The translations under genes were made by a program, and so were the position numbers. Positions 61,235 through 64,000 of a stretch of 64,000 nt of DNA are shown here, in pieces; within the stretch, counting starts at the first letter, position 1, and the number at the start of each line of letters is the position of its first letter. The notes under the pieces were generated by a model that worked only from the letters and a program-made list of their open reading frames with translations, was not told the origin of the DNA and did not search any database. Origin of the DNA: Natronocalculus amylovorans (GTDB lineage Archaea > Halobacteriota > Halobacteria > Halobacteriales > Haloferacaceae); NCBI RefSeq assembly GCF_023638035.1, contig NZ_JAKRVX010000002.1, forward strand, positions 124,001 to 188,000, in the 5' to 3' direction.

Positions 61235-62275
61235 ATGAAAGCCGTCCAATTTTCGGAGCATGGCGATCGAGATGTGATCGAGTATGGGGAGTTTTCGGAT
61301 CCGGATCCGGGCCGAAATGAGGTGGTTGTCGATATCAAAGCAGGCGCACTGAACCACTTGGATATCTGGACCCGACGTGGACTTCCCGGTGTTGAGTTGG
61401 AGATGCCACACATTCCAGGGAGTGACGCAGCAGGCATTGTGACCGATGTTGGTCCCGATGTCGATCGGTTCGATGTCGGCGATCGGGTTGCAGTCAGTGC
61501 TGGCGTCTCATGTGGACGGTGTGAGTTCTGTCGAGACGGAGACCCCACACTCTGTATCCGGTATGGGATTATCGGTGAGCATCAGCGTGGCGTTCATGCA
61601 GAGTATGCGACAGTGCCGGAAGCAAACCTGGTTTCGGTGCCGGACCATGTTGACTGGGAGATCGCAGGTTCTGCATCGCTTGTCTTTCAGACTGCGTGGC
61701 GAATGCTGATCGATCGGGGCAGCCTCAACGCAGGTGAATCAGTGCTTGTGCTTGGTGCATCCGGTGGTGTGGGCCACGCAGCAGTACAGATTGCTGCTCA
61801 TGCGGGCGCAGAGGTATATGCAACGGCTTCAACTGACGAGAAACTTGAGTATGCGAAGGCATGTGGGGCGGATCACGTAATCAACTACGAGCGCACTGAC
61901 TTTGCGAGCGAGATCAGCGACCGCACTGGACGGCGCGGTGTGGATATGGTCGTTGACCATATCGGTGAGGCAACATACCCTGATTCCTTGAAATCGCTGG
62001 CAAAGGGCGGCCGGATTGTCACCTGTGGAGCAACAACTGGGCCACATCCAGGGGCAGGGCTGAATCGAATCTTTTGGAATCAGCTCTCAGTGATCGGATC
62101 GACGATGGCGACACCCGGACAAGCAGATGAGGTGCTTGAGTTGGTGTGGGATGGGACGTTCACGCCACGAATCAGAGAGACGCTTCCAATGAGCGAAGCC
62201 GCAGACGCCCATGCGCTTCTTGAAAACCGTGAGGGCTTTGGTAAAGTAGTGGTAATACCGGATAGTGAGTACTGA
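61235..62275 (+). CDS. Zinc-dependent alcohol dehydrogenase/quinone oxidoreductase family
   Basis: A 346-residue MDR-superfamily dehydrogenase. MKAVQFSEHGDRDVIEY start, PHIPGSDAAGIVTDVGPDVDRF (GroES-like domain), a Cys-rich SCGRCEFCRDGDPTLC block (structural zinc), and the cofactor loop LVLGASGGVGHAAVQIA (about 170-186) are visible. The catalytic zinc ligand region is less certain. Reduction of aldehydes or quinones is possible. The next gene begins inside its last codons. Confidence 0.89.
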   Translation: MKAVQFSEHGDRDVIEYGEFSDPDPGRNEVVVDIKAGALNHLDIWTRRGLPGVELEMPHIPGSDAAGIVTDVGPDVDRFDVGDRVAVSAGVSCGRCEFCRDGDPTLCIRYGIIGEHQRGVHAEYATVPEANLVSVPDHVDWEIAGSASLVFQTAWRMLIDRGSLNAGESVLVLGASGGVGHAAVQIAAHAGAEVYATASTDEKLEYAKACGADHVINYERTDFASEISDRTGRRGVDMVVDHIGEATYPDSLKSLAKGGRIVTCGATTGPHPGAGLNRIFWNQLSVIGSTMATPGQADEVLELVWDGTFTPRIRETLPMSEAADAHALLENREGFGKVVVIPDSEY

Positions 62276-62564
62276 CGAGACAGACGGTGAGACATACACA
62301 CATCGGCCAGGGTCGATAGACAACGAACAATCCGATGAAGACCCGTTCACCGAACCCGAACCCAGCGGATTCGGTGCCCAAGGATGGGTACTCGTTGCAG
62401 CGGTTGTGATCTGTTTTCTTGTCATTCCCGGTGTGATCTATCTATTTCCCGCAGCACCCACACAGCTCGGTTGGACGTTCTTTGCAACATTTCTTGTACT
62501 TCCACTGATTCCCGCTGTACTTCTTGGTGTGATCGCAGTCTGGTCGATGACCGCTGCCACGTAG
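62265..62564 (+). CDS. Small membrane protein overlapping the dehydrogenase
   Basis: A 99-residue protein with a hydrophilic acidic N-terminus (STDETDGETYTHRPGSIDNEQSDEDPFTEPEPS) and two hydrophobic segments (about 40-62 and 68-95). The start is GTG at 62265-62267, 11 bp inside the upstream gene, so translation is probably coupled. No family is recognised. An alternative ATG is not available in this frame near the start. Confidence 0.7.
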   Translation: MSTDETDGETYTHRPGSIDNEQSDEDPFTEPEPSGFGAQGWVLVAAVVICFLVIPGVIYLFPAAPTQLGWTFFATFLVLPLIPAVLLGVIAVWSMTAAT

Positions 62565-62618
62565 GAGTCGTGCTATTCGAGAGGCAGCTATTTGCATGTT
62601 CGACGGCTATCAGATACT

Positions 62619-63533
62619 ATGTCACTTCCCTCACAGCCACAGTCGATTCCGACGGATGTCCCTGGTGAGTCCGTGTTTGTTGAGACAAATGGAATCGAAC
62701 TTCACACCGTGCAAGCCGGGCCTGAAGATGGGCCACTTGTGATTTTGCTCCACGGATTCCCGGAGTTTTGGTATGGGTGGCACAACCAGATTCGAGCACT
62801 CGCGAACGATGGCTATCGAGTGATCGTCCCTGATCAACGTGGATATAACCTGAGTGATAAACCACCAGGAATCGCGTCATACCACATCGATGAACTTACC
62901 CAAGATGTGATTGGATTGATTGACGCATACGATCGAGAGATGGCGTCGATCGCCGGCCACGATTGGGGCGCAGCAGTTGCATGGTGGGCTGCACTACATC
63001 ATCCAGATCGTCTCTCGAATCTCTGTATTGTCAATGTCCCACACCCAACAGTAATGCAGCGAACACTCCAAAACAGCTGGGAGCAACGAATGAAAAGCTG
63101 GTACTTCCTTGGATTCCAACTCCCAAAAATTCCCGAGACGCTATCTCGACTCAACAACTGGCGCGGTCCAACACGCGCACTCAAAAAAAGCAGCCAGCCG
63201 GGGACGTTTACGCAAACCGATCTCGAATACTACCGGAACGCGTGGTCACAGCCGGGTGCATTTGAAGCGATGATCAACTGGTACCGTGCGATCGTCCGCT
63301 ATCGTCCATCAGTGAATGACCCGATCGTTGCTGTCCCGACACTTGTGATTTGGGGTGCAGAGGATACATTCCTCAAAAAGTCGATGGCATGGGAGAGTGT
63401 CGATCTCTGTGAGGATGGACAGCTCGTTATGCTTGACACAGCAACCCATTGGGTACTACATGAAGAACCAGTCCGAGTCAGCAACGAGCTGTGTACATTT
63501 CTCAACGGTGGGCCATTAACTGGTGGAGAGTAA
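62619..63533 (+). CDS. Alpha/beta hydrolase, epoxide hydrolase-like
   Basis: A 304-residue alpha/beta hydrolase. The oxyanion motif is LLHGFPEFWYGW (about 43-54), the nucleophile is Asp115 in AGHDWGAAVAWW, and VVDG..., PTLVIWGAEDTFL holds the acid and DTATHWVLHEEP the catalytic His near the C-terminus. HGFPE and GHDWG are the classic epoxide-hydrolase/haloalkane-dehalogenase motifs. Two Tyr that activate the epoxide are probably in the cap domain. Start MSLPSQPQ at 62619 preferred to one nine codons upstream. Divergent promoter region not needed; it follows the small membrane gene by 54 bp. Confidence 0.9.
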   Translation: MSLPSQPQSIPTDVPGESVFVETNGIELHTVQAGPEDGPLVILLHGFPEFWYGWHNQIRALANDGYRVIVPDQRGYNLSDKPPGIASYHIDELTQDVIGLIDAYDREMASIAGHDWGAAVAWWAALHHPDRLSNLCIVNVPHPTVMQRTLQNSWEQRMKSWYFLGFQLPKIPETLSRLNNWRGPTRALKKSSQPGTFTQTDLEYYRNAWSQPGAFEAMINWYRAIVRYRPSVNDPIVAVPTLVIWGAEDTFLKKSMAWESVDLCEDGQLVMLDTATHWVLHEEPVRVSNELCTFLNGGPLTGGE

Positions 63534-63543
63534 GCGGCTCGAA

Positions 63544-64000
63544 CTACTCAAAATCTCGGCGCATTGCAATCTCGAACCATGGGCAGAGACGAAGCTGACG
63601 GTACAGTCGTGGGTTAGTATTGAGATGTTCGTAATCGACCCATAGCATGCCACCAATCTCTTCTTCAACCGGATCAAGTGAGATGTCGTCAAGCGTAACT
63701 TTCAACACTGCACAGACTTCCCACTCAACGCCTTCGTTCGGGTAGTAGCGTTTGTATTCGAATTTATCAGTCACACGGAGGTCGTTGTACTGATCAGGCG
63801 TAATGCCAAGCTCTTCTTCGAGCCGCTGCTCAGTTGCCTCTTTCTGCGTCTGCCCCTCAACTGGGTGTGATGCAACGGTTCCATCCCAGTGAGTGTCCCA
63901 GAGGCGTTTGTTTGGGGCTCGCTGTGCGAGCAGAATTCGATCCTCATGGTCGAAAACAAGGCAGGTGAACGCACGATGTCGGATTCCATCCCCCGTATGT
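63544..64000 (-). CDS. idi: Isopentenyl-diphosphate delta-isomerase type I, C-terminal part (cut by window edge)
   Basis: The 3' two thirds of type I IPP isomerase, which converts IPP to DMAPP for archaeal lipid synthesis. The frame is open to the window edge and ends at 63544. Visible blocks are GDGIRHRAFTCLVFDHEDRILLAQRAPNKRLWDTHWDGTVASHPVEGQT (Nudix-type), RLEEELGITPD and EWEVCAVLKVTL. The first part with the start codon lies beyond 64000. Convergent with the epoxide hydrolase (10-bp gap). Confidence 0.92.
   Translation of the reverse strand, partial: HTGDGIRHRAFTCLVFDHEDRILLAQRAPNKRLWDTHWDGTVASHPVEGQTQKEATEQRLEEELGITPDQYNDLRVTDKFEYKRYYPNEGVEWEVCAVLKVTLDDISLDPVEEEIGGMLWVDYEHLNTNPRLYRQLRLCPWFEIAMRRDFE

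Noticed and set aside
60578-61548. Long form of the MoaB frame starting at 61546
   Set aside because: The first 135 codons overlap the divergent dehydrogenase gene and match nothing; the start at 61143 gives the normal protein.

Overview
The window reads as chromosomal DNA of a haloarchaeon with unusually low GC for the group (roughly half G+C by eye). Proteins are acidic, families are typically haloarchaeal (bat-type HTH regulator, FilR1-type winged-helix regulator, RCK-domain potassium proteins, TATA/near-leaderless starts, archaeal FEN-1, aIF1A, deoxyhypusine synthase), and intergenic gaps are long. The palindrome CGATCG is extremely frequent in most genes. Together this fits Haloquadratum walsbyi or a close relative; that is an inference, not a database result.

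Layout. 1-10 kb: the 5' part of fumarase, a cold-shock protein, a sugar epimerase-type protein, BolA, FEN-1, two GNAT acetyltransferases, a methyltransferase, an ornithine-cyclodeaminase/alanine-dehydrogenase homologue, small membrane proteins and an alpha/beta hydrolase. At 9.84-10.0 kb lies a hairpin-rich gap that folds as a four-way junction and may be an RNA gene. 11.3-13.0 kb: a visibly GC-richer operon of a selenium-binding-protein/methanethiol-oxidase homologue and a 2Fe-2S ferredoxin, preceded by a perfect 16-bp AT palindrome and followed by tRNA-Val(CAC). 14-15.7 kb: cobalamin adenosyltransferase, glutaredoxin, thioesterase, zinc protein. 16-19.5 kb: an IclR regulator divergent from a glutaryl-CoA-dehydrogenase-like gene and a class III CoA-transferase, with two copies of a 17-bp palindrome between them; this looks like a glutarate-degradation regulon. 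21-28 kb: a class III aminotransferase with its Lrp-type regulator, then the glycine cleavage operon gcvT-gcvH-gcvPA-gcvPB.

28-34.7 kb: NYN nuclease, signal peptidase, methylthiotransferase, an Lrp regulator whose N-terminal coding sequence runs in frame straight out of the deoC stop codon, membrane proteins and uridine-phosphorylase-like enzyme (deoC and udp act in nucleoside salvage). 34.7-38.4 kb: a potassium channel with an RCK domain, divergent from two membrane-anchored RCK_C proteins. 38.5-42 kb: MoaD/SAMP-like protein, deoxyhypusine synthase, FMN-binding protein and a large acidic repeat protein. 42.1-45.3 kb: a frameshifted small gene, an orphan IS200/IS605 right end, and a GC-richer segment with a choloylglycine-hydrolase-type amidase, a divergent OFA-type transporter and two short unlisted reading frames.

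45.4-64 kb: ABC exporter pair, a lone succinate dehydrogenase/fumarate reductase-type flavoprotein, SDR enzymes, an HTTM membrane protein, FilR1-like regulator, OsmC, second cold-shock protein, PAP2 phosphatase, aIF1A with a structured leader, a bat-type regulator, dihydroxy-acid dehydratase, a His-rich MoaB, a zinc alcohol dehydrogenase, epoxide hydrolase and the 3' part of isopentenyl-diphosphate isomerase. I found no CRISPR array, no rRNA and no complete insertion sequence.
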